From NCBI RefSeq assembly GCF_000015165.1, contig NC_009485.1, positions 2,396,001 to 2,460,000 on the forward strand: a stretch of DNA of 64,000 nucleotides. The letters run 5' to 3'. Shown here one piece after another: positions 54,461-64,000 of this stretch. Numbering within the stretch: the first letter of the stretch is position 1; every line of letters begins with the position of its first letter. Both the position numbers and the translations under genes were made by a program. The DNA is from Bradyrhizobium sp. BTAi1. Its GTDB lineage: Bacteria; Pseudomonadota; Alphaproteobacteria; Rhizobiales; Xanthobacteraceae. The notes below the pieces were generated by a model. It saw nothing but the letters and a program-made list of their open reading frames with translations, was not told where the DNA came from and ran no database searches.

Positions 54461-55963
54461 TTGAGCGTATCGATGGTAGTTCTGCGTCCCGGTCCGAAGG
54501 GCGCGCGGTTTGCGTCCTTCGGACTCGGTCTCTGCGTCTTCGCTCTGATGCCGACAGAGACCGGGTATCAAGATATCGCTTCCCTGCTCGCCCGCCAGCC
54601 AGGCGTCGCCGAGCGCTGGCAGAAGCGTGTTTTCTCGGCCGCTGCCTCGGTGCAGCTCGCCACCTACAGCTTTGGTCGTCCGATTGGAACCTCGGCGCCG
54701 CAGGCGTGGAGCATCCGCCTGGCAAGCCTGGACGGCCGCGACTTCGACATCACCGGCTCGACGCCGCGCAATCCGGCGCTGCAGGTCCCGCCGCGCTATC
54801 AGGCCTCGGATTTTCCGAAAGTCGACCGCACGCTGAAAGGTGATCGCCTCGTCGTGCGCCCTCCGTCTCAGCCGCAGCCATCGTCGGTGCCGACCGAGGC
54901 CGCCGAACCGGCTCCCGCGCCGCCCGAGCCCGCGCCGGCGATGTCGCCCGCGCCGACGGATTCGAATTCGTCGGTGTTCGGCGCGAAGACCACTGAAGCG
55001 CCGGTGGCGCCGCTGCCGGCGCCGCGCGCTGCACTCGATCCCGAATTGCAGGAAGCTTTGAGCGCCCCGCCGCTCGCGCAATATGAGTCCGCGAAACCCG
55101 AGATCCAGCCCTCGGCTGAGCTCAAGCCCGCGACGGATGCGGCTGCCGTCGACAGTGCGGTCAGCTATGACGGCTTCACGATCAAGACCTCCAACCTCTA
55201 TTTCGGCACGTCATCGCTGGGCGGTGAGGCCGGAACCATGGAGACCTGGCAGCCCGGCGAGGCGCCCTTGATCGTCATGCCGGATCCGGACCTCAAATCG
55301 ATGGCGGCGCTGTCGCAGCCGGCTGGCGAGGGCACCAAGACCGGGGATGGCGGCGAGAGCATCGCGGCCAAGGGCGAGGTCAACACCGACAATCAGCGGG
55401 CGCGGACGCCGGCCGAGCGGTTGGGACTCACCGATGAGAAGTCACGCTTCAAATCGGAAAAGTGCCTGGCCGAGGCGGTCTATTTCGAATCCCGCGGCGA
55501 GGCGGTGCGTGGCCAGATCGCGGTGGCCCAGGTGGTGTTGAACCGCGCTTTCTCCGGCTATTATCCGACCACGGTGTGCGGCGTCGTCTACCAGAACAAA
55601 TACCGCCACTTCGCCTGCCAGTTCACCTTCGCCTGCGACAACACCGCCGACGTGATCCGCGAGCCCGACATGTGGGAGCGCGCCAAGAAGATCGCTGCGG
55701 CCATGCTCGACGGACAGATCTGGCTGCCGGAGGTGGGCAAGTCGACCCACTATCACGCCTATTGGGTGCGGCCGTCCTGGGTTGCCGAGATGAAGCGCAT
55801 GTACAAGTTCGGCGTCCACACCTTCTACCGGCCGAAGAAATGGGGCGACGGCAGCGACGCGCCGAGCTGGGGCACGCCGCAGCAGACGGCGGCCATTTCG
55901 GCCGAGCTGGCCGAGGCCGCCAAGAGCGAAGCCGAGATCAATCCGAACTGGACGCGGCGATAA
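54461..55963 (+). CDS. SleB-type cell wall hydrolase
   Basis: A protein of about 500 residues. The C-terminal 190 residues are a SleB/Hydrolase_2 lytic-transglycosylase-like domain (KCLAEAVYFESRGEAVRGQIAVAQ, with the catalytic Glu in FESRGE; VVYQNKYRHFACQFTFACDN; KSTHYHAYWVRPSW). N-terminal to it is a Pro/Ala/Ser-rich spacer (residues 140-240) with a basic start (VVLRPGPKGARF) and a hydrophobic stretch of FASFGLGLCVFALM that looks like a signal or membrane anchor. It should act on peptidoglycan in the periplasm. The first codon is TTG at 54461, and ATG is at 54473; either is possible. Confidence 0.85.
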   Translation: MSVSMVVLRPGPKGARFASFGLGLCVFALMPTETGYQDIASLLARQPGVAERWQKRVFSAAASVQLATYSFGRPIGTSAPQAWSIRLASLDGRDFDITGSTPRNPALQVPPRYQASDFPKVDRTLKGDRLVVRPPSQPQPSSVPTEAAEPAPAPPEPAPAMSPAPTDSNSSVFGAKTTEAPVAPLPAPRAALDPELQEALSAPPLAQYESAKPEIQPSAELKPATDAAAVDSAVSYDGFTIKTSNLYFGTSSLGGEAGTMETWQPGEAPLIVMPDPDLKSMAALSQPAGEGTKTGDGGESIAAKGEVNTDNQRARTPAERLGLTDEKSRFKSEKCLAEAVYFESRGEAVRGQIAVAQVVLNRAFSGYYPTTVCGVVYQNKYRHFACQFTFACDNTADVIREPDMWERAKKIAAAMLDGQIWLPEVGKSTHYHAYWVRPSWVAEMKRMYKFGVHTFYRPKKWGDGSDAPSWGTPQQTAAISAELAEAAKSEAEINPNWTRR

Positions 55964-55982
55964 CAGCGCGCGGCGTCTCGCG

Positions 55983-57581
55983 CTATGCGCTCAGCGGCCG
56001 CGGCAGGCGTATCGACGGCCGATCGGCGAGCTGGTCGGCGATCTCGCGCGCGGCGGCCAAAGTCGTCATCGTGCGCTGCGCGAAGCTTGGATTCTCCGCA
56101 GGGCAATCGGCGCGGCAATGCGCCCCGCGACTCTCGCGCCGGCTCCAGGCGGCCGTCGCGATCAGCAGCGCCGCTGTAGCCATGTTGCGCAGGGTGGAAT
56201 TGCAGCCGTCACGCTCGAGCCTGGCAATGACGGCGATGGCGTCGGCCAGCCGTTCCTCGTCGCGGATCACGCCGACCTGGCTGGTCATGATCTCGCGCAA
56301 CGTTCCCTCGGTGAGCGTGGGGTCGGCGCCGCCCGGCTCGGCGAAGGCGATCCTCTGCAGATTCGATGCGGGGGCGAACGTTCGACCGGAGATGTCCGTG
56401 GCGATCCGGTTGGCGAAGACAAGCGCGGCCAGCACCGCGTTGCCGGCGATATGGTTGGCGCCGTCCGTCGCGGTCGCGGCAACCTCGCCCGCAGCCCACA
56501 GGCCCTCGATCGAGCTGCGGCCGCAGGCATCGATCGCGATGCCGCCCATGTGGAAGTGCGCCGCCGGCGCCACCGGAATCGGCTGCCGGGTCGGATCCAG
56601 GCCGCGCGCCACACAGGCTCGATGGAGGATGGGGTAGCGCGCAGCGACGTCGTCGTCGAGCACGTCGCGGGCATCGAGGAAGGCGCCGCGACCGGCCGAG
56701 ATCTCGGCCATGATGCCGCGCGCGACGGTGTCCCGCGGCGCAAGATCCACCAGGGGATGCCGTGGCAGCATGAAACGCTGACCGCGCCGATTGACGAGGA
56801 TCGCGCCGGCGCCGCGCAGGCTCTCGGTAACGACAGGGGCGGGATCCCTGCCGCCTGTCATCGCCGTCGGGTGAAACTGAACGAATTCAGGATCGGCGAT
56901 GATGGCCCCGGCGCGCGCGGCAATCGCCATGCCGATGCCGTTGGCATGAGATGGATTGGTCGTGGTGGCGAACAGATGGCCGATACCGCCGGTCGCGAGC
57001 ACGACAGCGCCCGCCGCGATCAGCAGGGGCGCGGCAGATCCATCCTCAGAGCTGCGCAATTTCAGGCCGCGCACGACGCCGTGCTCCGTCAGCAGCGCAT
57101 CGACGACATGGTTCTCGATCACGCGGATCGAGGGCGTCGCGCGCACGGCGTTGGTCAGGGCCGTCACGATCGCCTGCCCGGTGAAGTCGCCGCAGACGCT
57201 CAGGATGCGTCGCACGGAATGGGCCGCCGCGCGGGACGTCGCCAACTCCCCCCTGTAATCGCGATCGAACGCGACGCCGAGCCGGATCAGATCCTCGATC
57301 CGCGCCGCCGCATCAGTGGCGAGCTCCAGCGCCGCAGCCGCCTCCACCAGGCCACCCCCGGCCGCGATCATGTCGGCGGCGTGAGCTTGCGGAGTGTCGT
57401 CGGCAGAAATGGCCGCCGCGATGTCGGCCTGCATGGTCGAGCCGAAGGAGTCCTCGCCGAGCGTCGTTGCAGAGATCAGCGTGACAGGTTGCGGCGCGAG
57501 CTTGAGGGCGCAGAACAGTCCGGCAATGCCGGCGCCGACGATCACGACATGGCCTGACGGCTCGATCTGGTGGTGGTTCAT
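55983..57581 (-). CDS. Divergent L-aspartate-oxidase-like (NadB family) flavoprotein
   Basis: A 532-residue FAD-dependent oxidoreductase of the succinate dehydrogenase/fumarate reductase family, by overall order closest to NadB: FAD motif VVIVGAGIAGLFCALKL, FHPTAM, LAPRDTVARGI and PAAHFHMGGI. Several NadB landmarks differ. REGGHSHRRI is RAAAHSVRRI, the loop WAQGGIAA is STMQADIAA, and HGANRMASNS is DGANHIAGNA. By recall of the E. coli enzyme this replaces three substrate-contact residues (Glu, Arg and Ser). It may therefore oxidise a substrate other than L-aspartate. It is not next to nadA or nadC. It faces the MFS gene across 368 bases. Confidence 0.75.
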   Translation of the reverse strand: MNHHQIEPSGHVVIVGAGIAGLFCALKLAPQPVTLISATTLGEDSFGSTMQADIAAAISADDTPQAHAADMIAAGGGLVEAAAALELATDAAARIEDLIRLGVAFDRDYRGELATSRAAAHSVRRILSVCGDFTGQAIVTALTNAVRATPSIRVIENHVVDALLTEHGVVRGLKLRSSEDGSAAPLLIAAGAVVLATGGIGHLFATTTNPSHANGIGMAIAARAGAIIADPEFVQFHPTAMTGGRDPAPVVTESLRGAGAILVNRRGQRFMLPRHPLVDLAPRDTVARGIMAEISAGRGAFLDARDVLDDDVAARYPILHRACVARGLDPTRQPIPVAPAAHFHMGGIAIDACGRSSIEGLWAAGEVAATATDGANHIAGNAVLAALVFANRIATDISGRTFAPASNLQRIAFAEPGGADPTLTEGTLREIMTSQVGVIRDEERLADAIAVIARLERDGCNSTLRNMATAALLIATAAWSRRESRGAHCRADCPAENPSFAQRTMTTLAAAREIADQLADRPSIRLPRPLSA

Positions 57582-57949
57582 CTGCTGTCCAATTCCACAT
57601 TCCGAGCATATGTCTACGGCGCTACTTGTTAGTTCTTCTTCAGGGACTTCCTTCGTTGTTTAGCGGTGTTTGGTGACAAATCGCGGCTGTTCTGCAAGTC
57701 ACTCCCGCGGAGGCTGAAATGTCTCTGCTGACTCGCGTGAAAAGACGTTTGACGGGCCGCACACATCACGTGTGAGTTCCACATGCGGAACTCGTTCCGC
57801 TGAGGTTGCGCTCTGTCGGCATCTACCAACTCGCCATCTGCCACTATTTTTCATGGCTGGGTTCCGCTTTTGGACTTGGGATTTCAATGCAAATGCATTA
57901 ATCCGTGGACAGCGAACCGGACAACACGGCGCGCGTCAGGAGGACACCC
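57582..57949. promoter_or_regulatory. Divergent promoter region of the flavoprotein and MFS genes
   Basis: No gene is seen. A 16-base hairpin (GCGGAAC at 57785-57791, GTTCCGC at 57794-57800) and a CACGTG core (near 57766-57771) stand out, and the part 57640-57700 is comparatively AT-rich. Two promoters in opposite directions and possibly one shared operator are likely. No riboswitch of known type was recognised. Confidence 0.4.
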
Positions 57950-59194
57950 ATGTCGATTCAGGCAGGCGATCTCGCGGCCTCCCGTGCCGCGGGCTGGCGA
58001 ACTCCGCTCGTCATCATCGTTTGCGGCTGCGCCATCGCGCTCCTGAGCTTCGGTCCGCGTTCGAGCCTGGGCTTCTTCGTGCAGCCGATGAGCCGCGAAT
58101 TCGCCTGGGGCCGCGACGTGTTCGCGCTGGCGGTCGCCGTGCAGAACCTGCTCTGGGGGCTCGGCCAGCCGCTTGCCGGCGCCATCGCCGACCGGTTTGG
58201 CGTCATGCGCGTGATCTGCGTCGGCGCGCTGCTCTATGCCGGCGGCCTGCTGATGATGCGCTATTCCACCTCGCCGCTGTCGCTCAACATCGGCGCCGGC
58301 GTGCTGGTCGGCTTCGGCCTGTCGGGTTGCTCGTTCAATCTCATTCTGTCAGCCTTCAGCAAGCTGCTGCCGCCGGAGCGGCGCGGTGTGGCACTCGGCG
58401 CCGGCACGGCCGCGGGCTCGCTCGGCCAGTTCCTCTTTGCGCCGTTCGGCGTCGCCCTGATCGATCAGTTCGGCTGGCAGAGCGCGCTGATGGTGTTCGC
58501 AACCTTGATGCTGTTCATCGTGCCGCTGTCGCTCGCAGTCGCAACACCGCCGGCCGCCGAGGCCAAGCCGACGGATGCCGAGCAGCAGTCGTTCACGACC
58601 GCGCTGATGGAAGCGTTCGGCCACCGCTCTTACGTGCTGCTGGTGCTCGGCTTCTTCACCTGCGGCTTCCAGCTGGCCTTCATCACCGTGCACCTGCCGG
58701 CATTCCTGGTCGATCGCGGCCTGTCGGCGCAGGTCGGCGGCTGGGTGATCGCAGCGATCGGCCTGTTCAACATCATCGGCTCGCTCAGCGTCGGCTGGCT
58801 GCAGAGCCGGCTGCCGAAGCGCTACATCCTGTCCTTCATCTACTTCACCCGCGCGCTGGCGACGCTTGCCTTCATCTCGTTCCCGGTCACGCCGGCCACC
58901 GCGATCGCCTTCGGCGCGGTCTCGGGGCTGGCCTGGCTCTCCACGGTGCCGCCGACCTCGTCGCTGGTCGCGATCATGTTCGGCACCCGCTGGCTCGCCA
59001 CGCTGTACGGCTTTGCGTTCGTCAGCCACCAGGTTGGTGGCTTCCTCGGCGTCTGGCTCGGCGGCCTCGTGTTCGAGCGCTATGGCTCATATACCCCGAT
59101 CTGGTGGCTCTCCATCCTGTTCGGCGTGCTGTCGGCGCTGATCAACCTGCCGATCGTCGAGAAGCCGGTGGCGCGGGCCGTGCCCGCGACCTGA
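57950..59194 (+). CDS. Major facilitator superfamily transporter
   Basis: A 414-residue MFS protein with about 12 membrane segments (for example [18 protein letters not shown] and [20 protein letters not shown]), the loop 2-3 motif (GPLADRxG type, here GAIADRFG) and an R-containing loop before helix 8. It resembles monocarboxylate/oxalate-type carriers in its [12 protein letters not shown] start, but the substrate is not identifiable. The ATG at 57950 has CAGGAGGA upstream. It is divergent from the NadB-like gene and might move that enzyme's substrate or product. The upstream frame to 57905 is not needed. Confidence 0.9.
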   Translation: MSIQAGDLAASRAAGWRTPLVIIVCGCAIALLSFGPRSSLGFFVQPMSREFAWGRDVFALAVAVQNLLWGLGQPLAGAIADRFGVMRVICVGALLYAGGLLMMRYSTSPLSLNIGAGVLVGFGLSGCSFNLILSAFSKLLPPERRGVALGAGTAAGSLGQFLFAPFGVALIDQFGWQSALMVFATLMLFIVPLSLAVATPPAAEAKPTDAEQQSFTTALMEAFGHRSYVLLVLGFFTCGFQLAFITVHLPAFLVDRGLSAQVGGWVIAAIGLFNIIGSLSVGWLQSRLPKRYILSFIYFTRALATLAFISFPVTPATAIAFGAVSGLAWLSTVPPTSSLVAIMFGTRWLATLYGFAFVSHQVGGFLGVWLGGLVFERYGSYTPIWWLSILFGVLSALINLPIVEKPVARAVPAT

Positions 59195-59258
59195 GTTGCG
59201 CCGCCGATCCGATCGGCTAAACATGGCGCGAGACGAAGAAAGCGCAGGGAGTGCCGCT

Positions 59259-60245
59259 GTGGGAACGTTCAAGGCGATCCGGATCGACAAGGCCGACAAG
59301 GGGACGACAGCGACGCTGACGCAGTTCGACGAAGCCGAACTGATGGATGGCGACGTCACCGTGAAGGTCGAATGGTCGACGCTGAACTACAAGGACGGGC
59401 TGGCGCTGACCGGGAAGGCGCCGGTGGTCCGCCGCTTCCCGATGATCGCGGGCATCGATTTCGCAGGCACGGTCGAGCAATCGTCTCATCCGCAATGGAA
59501 GCCCGGCGATGCGGTGATCTGTACCGGCTGGGGCATGGGCGAGACGCATCTCGGTGCCTATGCCGAAAAGGCCAGGGTCAAGGGGGATTGGCTGGTCGGC
59601 CTGCCGCCGGGCCTCTCGGCGCGCGATGCGATGGCGATCGGCACGGCCGGCTTCACCGCGATGCTCGCAGTTCTGGCCCTTGAGAAGCATGGGCTGACAC
59701 CGGCGAGTGGCCCGGTGGTCGTGACCGGGGCGGCCGGCGGCGTCGGCTCGGTGGCGACGGCGGTGCTTGCCAAGCTCGGCTACCACGTGATCGCCTCGAC
59801 CGGACGGCTCGCCGAGGCGGACTATCTGAAGTCGCTGGGCGCCGCCGAAATCATTGACCGCAACGAATTATCCGGGCCGGCCAAGCCGCTGGCGAAGGAG
59901 CGCTGGGCAGGGGGCATCGACAGCGTCGGCTCCAATACGCTCGCCAACCTGCTGTCGATGACAAGGTATGGCGGTGCCATTGCCGCCTGCGGTCTGGCGG
60001 CCGGGATGGATCTGCCGTCTTCGGTCGCACCGTTCATTCTGCGCGGCGTGTGCCTTCTGGGCATCGATTCGGTGATGTGCCCGCTGCCGGCCCGGAAAGC
60101 GGCCTGGTCGCGCCTGGCTGCCGATTTGGATCGCGCAAAACTATCTGAAATTACTCACGAAATTCCCTTGGATCAGGTCGCCTCGCTGGGGCCGCAGATC
60201 CTCGCCGGCCAGGTCCGCGGCCGCACGGTGGTAAGAATATCCTGA
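59259..60245 (+). CDS. acuI: AcuI/YhdH-type zinc-independent medium-chain reductase
   Basis: A 328-residue MDR-superfamily NADPH oxidoreductase of the AcuI/YhdH (acryloyl-CoA reductase) family. The catalytic-domain block is [20 protein letters not shown] and [13 protein letters not shown]; the nucleotide-binding motif is [20 protein letters not shown]; no zinc ligands are seen. AcuI reduces acryloyl-CoA to propionyl-CoA. GTG at 59259 ([10 protein letters not shown]) with GGGAG upstream gives the family start; ATG at 59223 adds 12 residues. It follows the MFS gene after a short gap on the same strand. Confidence 0.88.
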   Translation: MGTFKAIRIDKADKGTTATLTQFDEAELMDGDVTVKVEWSTLNYKDGLALTGKAPVVRRFPMIAGIDFAGTVEQSSHPQWKPGDAVICTGWGMGETHLGAYAEKARVKGDWLVGLPPGLSARDAMAIGTAGFTAMLAVLALEKHGLTPASGPVVVTGAAGGVGSVATAVLAKLGYHVIASTGRLAEADYLKSLGAAEIIDRNELSGPAKPLAKERWAGGIDSVGSNTLANLLSMTRYGGAIAACGLAAGMDLPSSVAPFILRGVCLLGIDSVMCPLPARKAAWSRLAADLDRAKLSEITHEIPLDQVASLGPQILAGQVRGRTVVRIS

Positions 60246-60358
60246 GGTTGTTCAGACTTTTCAAACCATGCTGCTCCATTGTTGCCATGGTTGGTATGGT
60301 AAGCATGGGGTAAAGATACCGCCTTACCCGCTGCGTGGGGTTAAGTGGAGTTTGATGC

Positions 60359-60970
60359 ATGCTCGGGCGTTTTTTGCTGGGGACCGTGACGGCCGGAGCC
60401 GTGGTCGCTCCCGCGATCGCAGGATCGATGACAGCCGATGAGGCGCGGAAATTCGTCGCGGGGAAAGTGTTCGCTTTCACCTGTGTCGACGGCACCCGCG
60501 GTGCGGGGCGGATTCTCGATGATATGGGGGCTGCCGGTGCGGTGCAGTTCTCGGGCTCGGGCCCGGTCCGTCACATCCGCCTGCCCGGCAACACCCTGCA
60601 GATCCGCGGACAGAATGTCTGTGCGTCGATCAAGGGCATGCCGTTCGAACCCTGCTTCAACCTCGACAAGAAGGATGAGCGCAGCTTCCGCGGTTCGGTC
60701 TCCGGTCTCGGCGCCTTTGCCTATTGCGACTTCCAGCATCAGGGCGGCGCCACGATGCTGATGGCGCGTGCCGTGGCGCGGCCGCGTGCGACGCGTGCCG
60801 CAGCGCCTGCTGCCGATCCGTCTCACACCGAGGTGGCGGCGCGCGTCGAGACGCCGCGCGTGGAGCGGAGCAAGGTGGAGCCCGTGAAGGCGGAGCCTGC
60901 GAAGGTCGAAACGAAATCCGAGAGCGCAAAGTCCGACGTCACGCCGGAATTGCGTCGTTCGACTGATTAG
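60359..60970 (+). CDS. Secreted protein with conserved cysteine core and charged tail, function unknown
   Basis: A 203-residue protein. The start looks like a signal peptide (LGRFLLGTVTAGAVVAPAIAG). A core of about 100 residues with three or four cysteines follows (VFAFTCVDGTRGAGRIL, NVCASIKGMPFEPCFNL, FAYCDFQHQGG), then an Ala-rich linker. The tail alternates acidic and basic residues (VERSKVEPVKAEPAKVETKS). I do not recognise the family. GTGGAG is a good ribosome-binding site before the ATG at 60359. The adjacent gap upstream has a 7-bp inverted repeat (AACCATG at 60264-60270, CATGGTT at 60286-60292). Confidence 0.78.
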   Translation: MLGRFLLGTVTAGAVVAPAIAGSMTADEARKFVAGKVFAFTCVDGTRGAGRILDDMGAAGAVQFSGSGPVRHIRLPGNTLQIRGQNVCASIKGMPFEPCFNLDKKDERSFRGSVSGLGAFAYCDFQHQGGATMLMARAVARPRATRAAAPAADPSHTEVAARVETPRVERSKVEPVKAEPAKVETKSESAKSDVTPELRRSTD

Positions 60971-61148
60971 TTGTTAGGTCGGTGGTCGTTCAAACCGCCG
61001 CTCCCGCTTAACATAAAGCAACATTTCTCCTGGTGACCGCACGCTAGCGGTCATTGCGCCGTAGTCGTACGGACGGCTAGATTCATGCCTCGGTAGCGAC
61101 TCGCGATGCAGTTTGCGACCGGGGGGTGGCCCACAGAGAGGGTCGATT

Positions 61149-61382
61149 ATGTCGCTTTATTTCTTCCGTATCAGCCAGGGTCGTTATTCCGGCGCGGCTG
61201 ATCAGCCTTACGAATTTGCCAATCGGGAATCGGCCTGGAAAGAGCTGACCGCGGTCTGCTCCGATCTGATTGGTGGCATCTCGCGCACGCTGCAGCAGGG
61301 GACTGAGTGGCAGATGGAACTGCTCGACGAATCCAAGCAGCCGGTGTTTCGAATCCGTCTGGTCTCGGAAGCCGTCAGCTGA
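61149..61382 (+). CDS. DUF6894-type small cytoplasmic protein
   Basis: A 77-residue protein (SLYFFRISQGRYSGAADQPYEF at the start, ESAWKELTAVCSDLIGGISR in the middle). This is the DUF6894 pattern common in bradyrhizobia and of unknown function. The ATG at 61149 follows GAGAGGG. The upstream frame to 61113 is not supported. It is isolated between gaps on the plus strand. Confidence 0.8.
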   Translation: MSLYFFRISQGRYSGAADQPYEFANRESAWKELTAVCSDLIGGISRTLQQGTEWQMELLDESKQPVFRIRLVSEAVS

Positions 61383-62008
61383 GTCTCGGCTACGCCATCG
61401 CGCCGTGTGGGCAACTCCGATTGCCCCTGTGCTGATCGCAGCTTGTTTCGGGGATCCTGTGAGCGCTCGATGTCATCGCGTCGGGCCGAAGATCCTCAAG
61501 CTCTCGCCCTGAAAGGCGTTCCATGCCTTCGGGCCGCGGCCGTGTCAGCCAGCTCCTGGACGGCCTCCTGCTCATCGCCTTGCTCCGCCGAACCTGGGCC
61601 GGCATCGGCGATACAGGACCGTCATGCCTACCTACACCTTTGGCGCGATGTTGCACAAAATACATGCAGTGGTAGTAACTCGCTTTTAAGAGCCCTGGCA
61701 TACCAATAAAACCTGCAGATGTGTCCCTGCGGCCTGCAGCATCAGGCCTCCAGCAGCATTGGGCGGTTGGCCCGTCGACACCCTTGTGCCCACCGGCGGC
61801 GCAGGGGCGATGGCTGCGTTCCGTATTAGTACGGGCCGTAAGTTTAACGGATGTTTGGCTTGTTTTTCCCCAAATGGTTCCAATCGGGGAACGATCTTTC
61901 TCAGCCCTGATCGAAGCACTGTGCAACGCCGCACACACACACGGATCCGTTTCCGTATCGAGCGTTGGCAGAGAGCGGTGAGAACCGCACAGCCATCCGG
62001 GGTCACCA
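61383..62008. other. Gap before the first chemoreceptor gene, no gene seen
   Basis: About 620 bases. Open frames are short and show no protein-like composition. A CACACACACA stretch lies near 61932-61941. The part around 61830-61890 is comparatively AT-rich and may hold the promoter of the chemoreceptor. A sequence resembling a sigma-54 promoter near 61637-61652 fails because the GG to GC spacing is off by one base. Confidence 0.4.
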
Positions 62009-63697
62009 GTGTCCAAACTGTCCATCCGTACGAAGATCATATCAGTCATCGCCTTCATGCTCGTCACGATGTGCGGGCTCGGCGTTCTCGCGGTGACCAG
62101 CATGCGATCGATCAACGCGAACACGGTCGACATCGCCACCAACTGGCTGCCGAGCGTGCGTGCGATCGGCGAGCTGCGCTCGGATATCAACCTGCTGCGC
62201 GTCGCGCTACGCTCGCATGTGATGGCGGAAACGGCGGAGGCCAAACAGGCTGTCGACCAGCGGATCACCGGCATTCTCGAGACGATCAACAAGGACCGCA
62301 AGAACTACGAGCCGCTGATCACGTCGCCACAGGAGCGTGCGATCTATGACAACTGGGTGCAAGCCTGGGAGAAGTACGTCGTCGTCATCAAGCAGGTGAT
62401 GGACGCGTCCAATAACAGTGTCGGACGGCTTCCGCGCGAGGCCACCGATCTGCTGGAGAAGTCCGCAGCCGCGATCGCGCGCGATGCCGACAAATACTTT
62501 GTCCAGGACATCGAGTTCAACAACAAGGGCGCCGCCGACGCGACCCGGGACGCCGCCGACAGCTACTCACGCGCGATGTGGCTCGTCGTCTCGATCATCG
62601 CGGCGGCCGTCATCGCCGGCGTCGCCGTCGGTTTCTATCTGGTGCAGAACGTCTCGCAGGGCATCGCCTCGATCATCAAGCCGATGCAGGAGCTGGCCAA
62701 GGGCGACCTGGGTGCGGAGGTGACGCATCGCGGCGAGCCGACCGAGATCGGCGCCATGGCGGACACGCTGCAGGTCTTCAAGGAAGCCTTGATCGCCAAG
62801 AAGGCGGCCGACGAGCTCGCCGCCGCTGATGCCGAAGCCAAGATCGAGCGTGGCCGTCGCGTCGATGCCATCACGCGCCAGTTCGAGGCGACGATCGGCG
62901 AGATCGTGCAGACGGTGTCGTCGGCGTCGACCGAGCTCGAGCATTCCGCCGGCGCGCTGTCCTCGACGGCAAACCGCTCCCAGGAAATTTCGACCGCGGT
63001 CGCAGCGGCCTCCGAGGAAGCATCGACCAACGTGCAGTCGGTCGCCTCCGCCACCGAGGAGCTGTCCTCGTCGATCACCGAGATCAGCCGTCAGGTGCAG
63101 GAATCGGCGCGCATGGCCAATGAGGCGGTCGAGCAGGCACGTATGACCAATGATCGCGTCGGTGAGCTGACCAAGGCCGCCGCGCGCATCGGTGACGTGG
63201 TCGAGCTGATCAATACGATCGCAGGCCAGACCAACCTGCTGGCGCTGAACGCGACCATCGAGGCCGCCCGTGCCGGCGATGCCGGGCGCGGCTTCGCGGT
63301 CGTCGCGTCCGAGGTGAAGGCGCTGGCGGAGCAGACTGCCAAGGCCACGGACGAAATCGGTCAGCAGGTGTCCGGCATCCAGGCCGCGACGCAGGAATCG
63401 GTCGGTGCGATCAAGGCGATCTCGACGACGATCGAAAAGCTGTCCGAGATCTCGTCGGCGATCGCCGCCGCGGTGGAAGAGCAGGGCGCCGCCACCCAGG
63501 AGATCTCGCGCAACGTCCAGCAGGCGTCACAGGGCACCCAGCAGGTGTCCTCGAACGTGGTCGACGTGCAGCGCGGCGCTACTGAGACGGGAACGGCGTC
63601 GTCGCATGTGCTGTCCGCAGCGCAATCGCTGGCGTCCGACAGTGACCGCTTGAAGCGTGAGGTCGCCTCATTCTTGCAATCAGTCCGCGCAGCCTGA
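62009..63697 (+). CDS. Methyl-accepting chemotaxis protein
   Basis: A 562-residue chemoreceptor. The N-terminal membrane segment ([21 protein letters not shown]) is followed by a periplasmic four-helix-bundle-type ligand domain (about residues 35-190), a second membrane helix ([20 protein letters not shown]), a HAMP domain and the cytoplasmic signalling domain. Its hairpin tip is [36 protein letters not shown], with adaptation helices on each side. It controls the CheA/CheW system; the ligand is unknown. The start is GTG at 62009 (VSKLSIRTK). A paralogue starts about 200 bases downstream with nearly the same N-terminus. Confidence 0.93.
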   Translation: MSKLSIRTKIISVIAFMLVTMCGLGVLAVTSMRSINANTVDIATNWLPSVRAIGELRSDINLLRVALRSHVMAETAEAKQAVDQRITGILETINKDRKNYEPLITSPQERAIYDNWVQAWEKYVVVIKQVMDASNNSVGRLPREATDLLEKSAAAIARDADKYFVQDIEFNNKGAADATRDAADSYSRAMWLVVSIIAAAVIAGVAVGFYLVQNVSQGIASIIKPMQELAKGDLGAEVTHRGEPTEIGAMADTLQVFKEALIAKKAADELAAADAEAKIERGRRVDAITRQFEATIGEIVQTVSSASTELEHSAGALSSTANRSQEISTAVAAASEEASTNVQSVASATEELSSSITEISRQVQESARMANEAVEQARMTNDRVGELTKAAARIGDVVELINTIAGQTNLLALNATIEAARAGDAGRGFAVVASEVKALAEQTAKATDEIGQQVSGIQAATQESVGAIKAISTTIEKLSEISSAIAAAVEEQGAATQEISRNVQQASQGTQQVSSNVVDVQRGATETGTASSHVLSAAQSLASDSDRLKREVASFLQSVRAA

Positions 63698-63901
63698 TCT
63701 GCTGCAGGAATCGATGCTGCCGAACCCGTATTCGTACGACGTTCAGCATTAACGGAACTTTGCGGAGAAAGCGGCAGGCTGGCTTGAGGCAGCCGCCGCT
63801 TTTGTCCGTTTCGCAGCGGCGCGCCGGGCGCCGCAACACTGCTGTCGGCCGTGCAGATGCGATCGGCCGTGCGAGACGTTTTTCGCGGAGGATCAACGGA
63901 C

Positions 63902-64000
63902 GTGTCCAAGCTTTCCATTCGCCTCAAGATCATTGCCGTCATCGTACTCCTCCTCGTGGTGATGTCCGGCATGGGCGTGCTGGCGCTGCGCAGCATGCAG
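63902..64000 (+). CDS. Start of a second chemoreceptor gene, cut by the window edge
   Basis: The last 99 bases are an open frame whose 33 residues (SKLSIRLKIIAVIVLLLVVM and onward) match the N-terminus and first membrane segment of the preceding chemoreceptor, with the same GTG start and a better ribosome-binding site (GGAGGA). The two genes are a tandem paralogue pair. Only the N-terminal fragment is visible. Confidence 0.8.
   Translation, partial: MSKLSIRLKIIAVIVLLLVVMSGMGVLALRSMQ

Noticed and set aside
61637..61652. Sigma-54-like promoter
   Set aside because: TGGC and TTGC are present but GG to GC spacing is 9 rather than 10 bases.

Overview
The window reads as chromosomal DNA of a GC-rich alphaproteobacterium of the Bradyrhizobium type. 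This rests on protein content and order (CcrM-type GANTC methylase, the DUF721/Tat-DsbA/SMC run beside mutY, split GlyQ/GlyS, a DUF1236 protein, rhizobial palindromic repeats in most intergenic gaps, a bacteriophytochrome with its heme oxygenase). The genus is an inference from these features; no database was searched. I saw no rRNA, tRNA, CRISPR array, integrase or transposase.

Layout. 0-7.9 kb: a minus-strand run of DUF721 protein, Tat-exported DsbA-like thioredoxin, SMC and Rsm22-type methyltransferase, with mutY and a PaaI thioesterase divergent from it. 7.9-11.1 kb: a gene-poor stretch of mosaic repeats carrying a DUF2798 membrane protein and a less GC-rich HNH/zinc-finger-like gene, the most accessory-looking part. 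11.1-15.1 kb: a Tat-exported metallo-beta-lactamase-fold hydrolase, a PQQ-type quinoprotein, a cytochrome c and a glutathione transferase, suggesting periplasmic oxidation. 15.2-18.4 kb: heme oxygenase overlapping a bacteriophytochrome hybrid HWE kinase. 18.6-24.9 kb: an envelope protein, ccrM with three GANTC sites at its start, a YpfJ-type protease, MoaB, a MarR-GNAT fusion with a large dyad operator and a small glycosyltransferase.

25.0-31.1 kb: a minus-strand set of phosphoketolase, a 641-residue protein with a DUF47/PhoU-like end, and a pyruvate-phosphate-dikinase homologue lacking the PEP/pyruvate barrel. This is the best candidate for an undescribed system; a complete PpdK lies at 50.9 kb. 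31.2-40.5 kb: a SplB/PA0069-type radical SAM protein under a good alphaproteobacterial LexA box, a VOC protein, RNase HII, a GT39 membrane glycosyltransferase, family-4 uracil-DNA glycosylase, ETF-ubiquinone oxidoreductase and a TPR protein. 40.6-49.3 kb: ispE, a polyprenyl diphosphate synthase, DUF2007, a TrmN6-like methyltransferase, S49 peptidase and glyQ/glyS separated by a DUF559 gene set in palindromic repeats. 49.3-64 kb: a 252-bp tandem repeat, DUF1236 and DUF3096 proteins, PpdK, a SleB-type hydrolase, an aspartate-oxidase-like flavoprotein lacking expected substrate residues and divergent from an MFS transporter, an AcuI-type reductase, two small proteins and two tandem chemoreceptors, the second cut by the window edge.

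DNA maintenance and repair (SMC, MutY, uracil-DNA glycosylase, radical SAM, CcrM, RNase HII) and central carbon and electron flow (phosphoketolase, PpdK, ETF-QO, quinoprotein/cytochrome) recur. Many upstream ATG extensions of open frames are probably spurious; where a ribosome-binding site or family alignment favoured an internal start, I used that start and said so.
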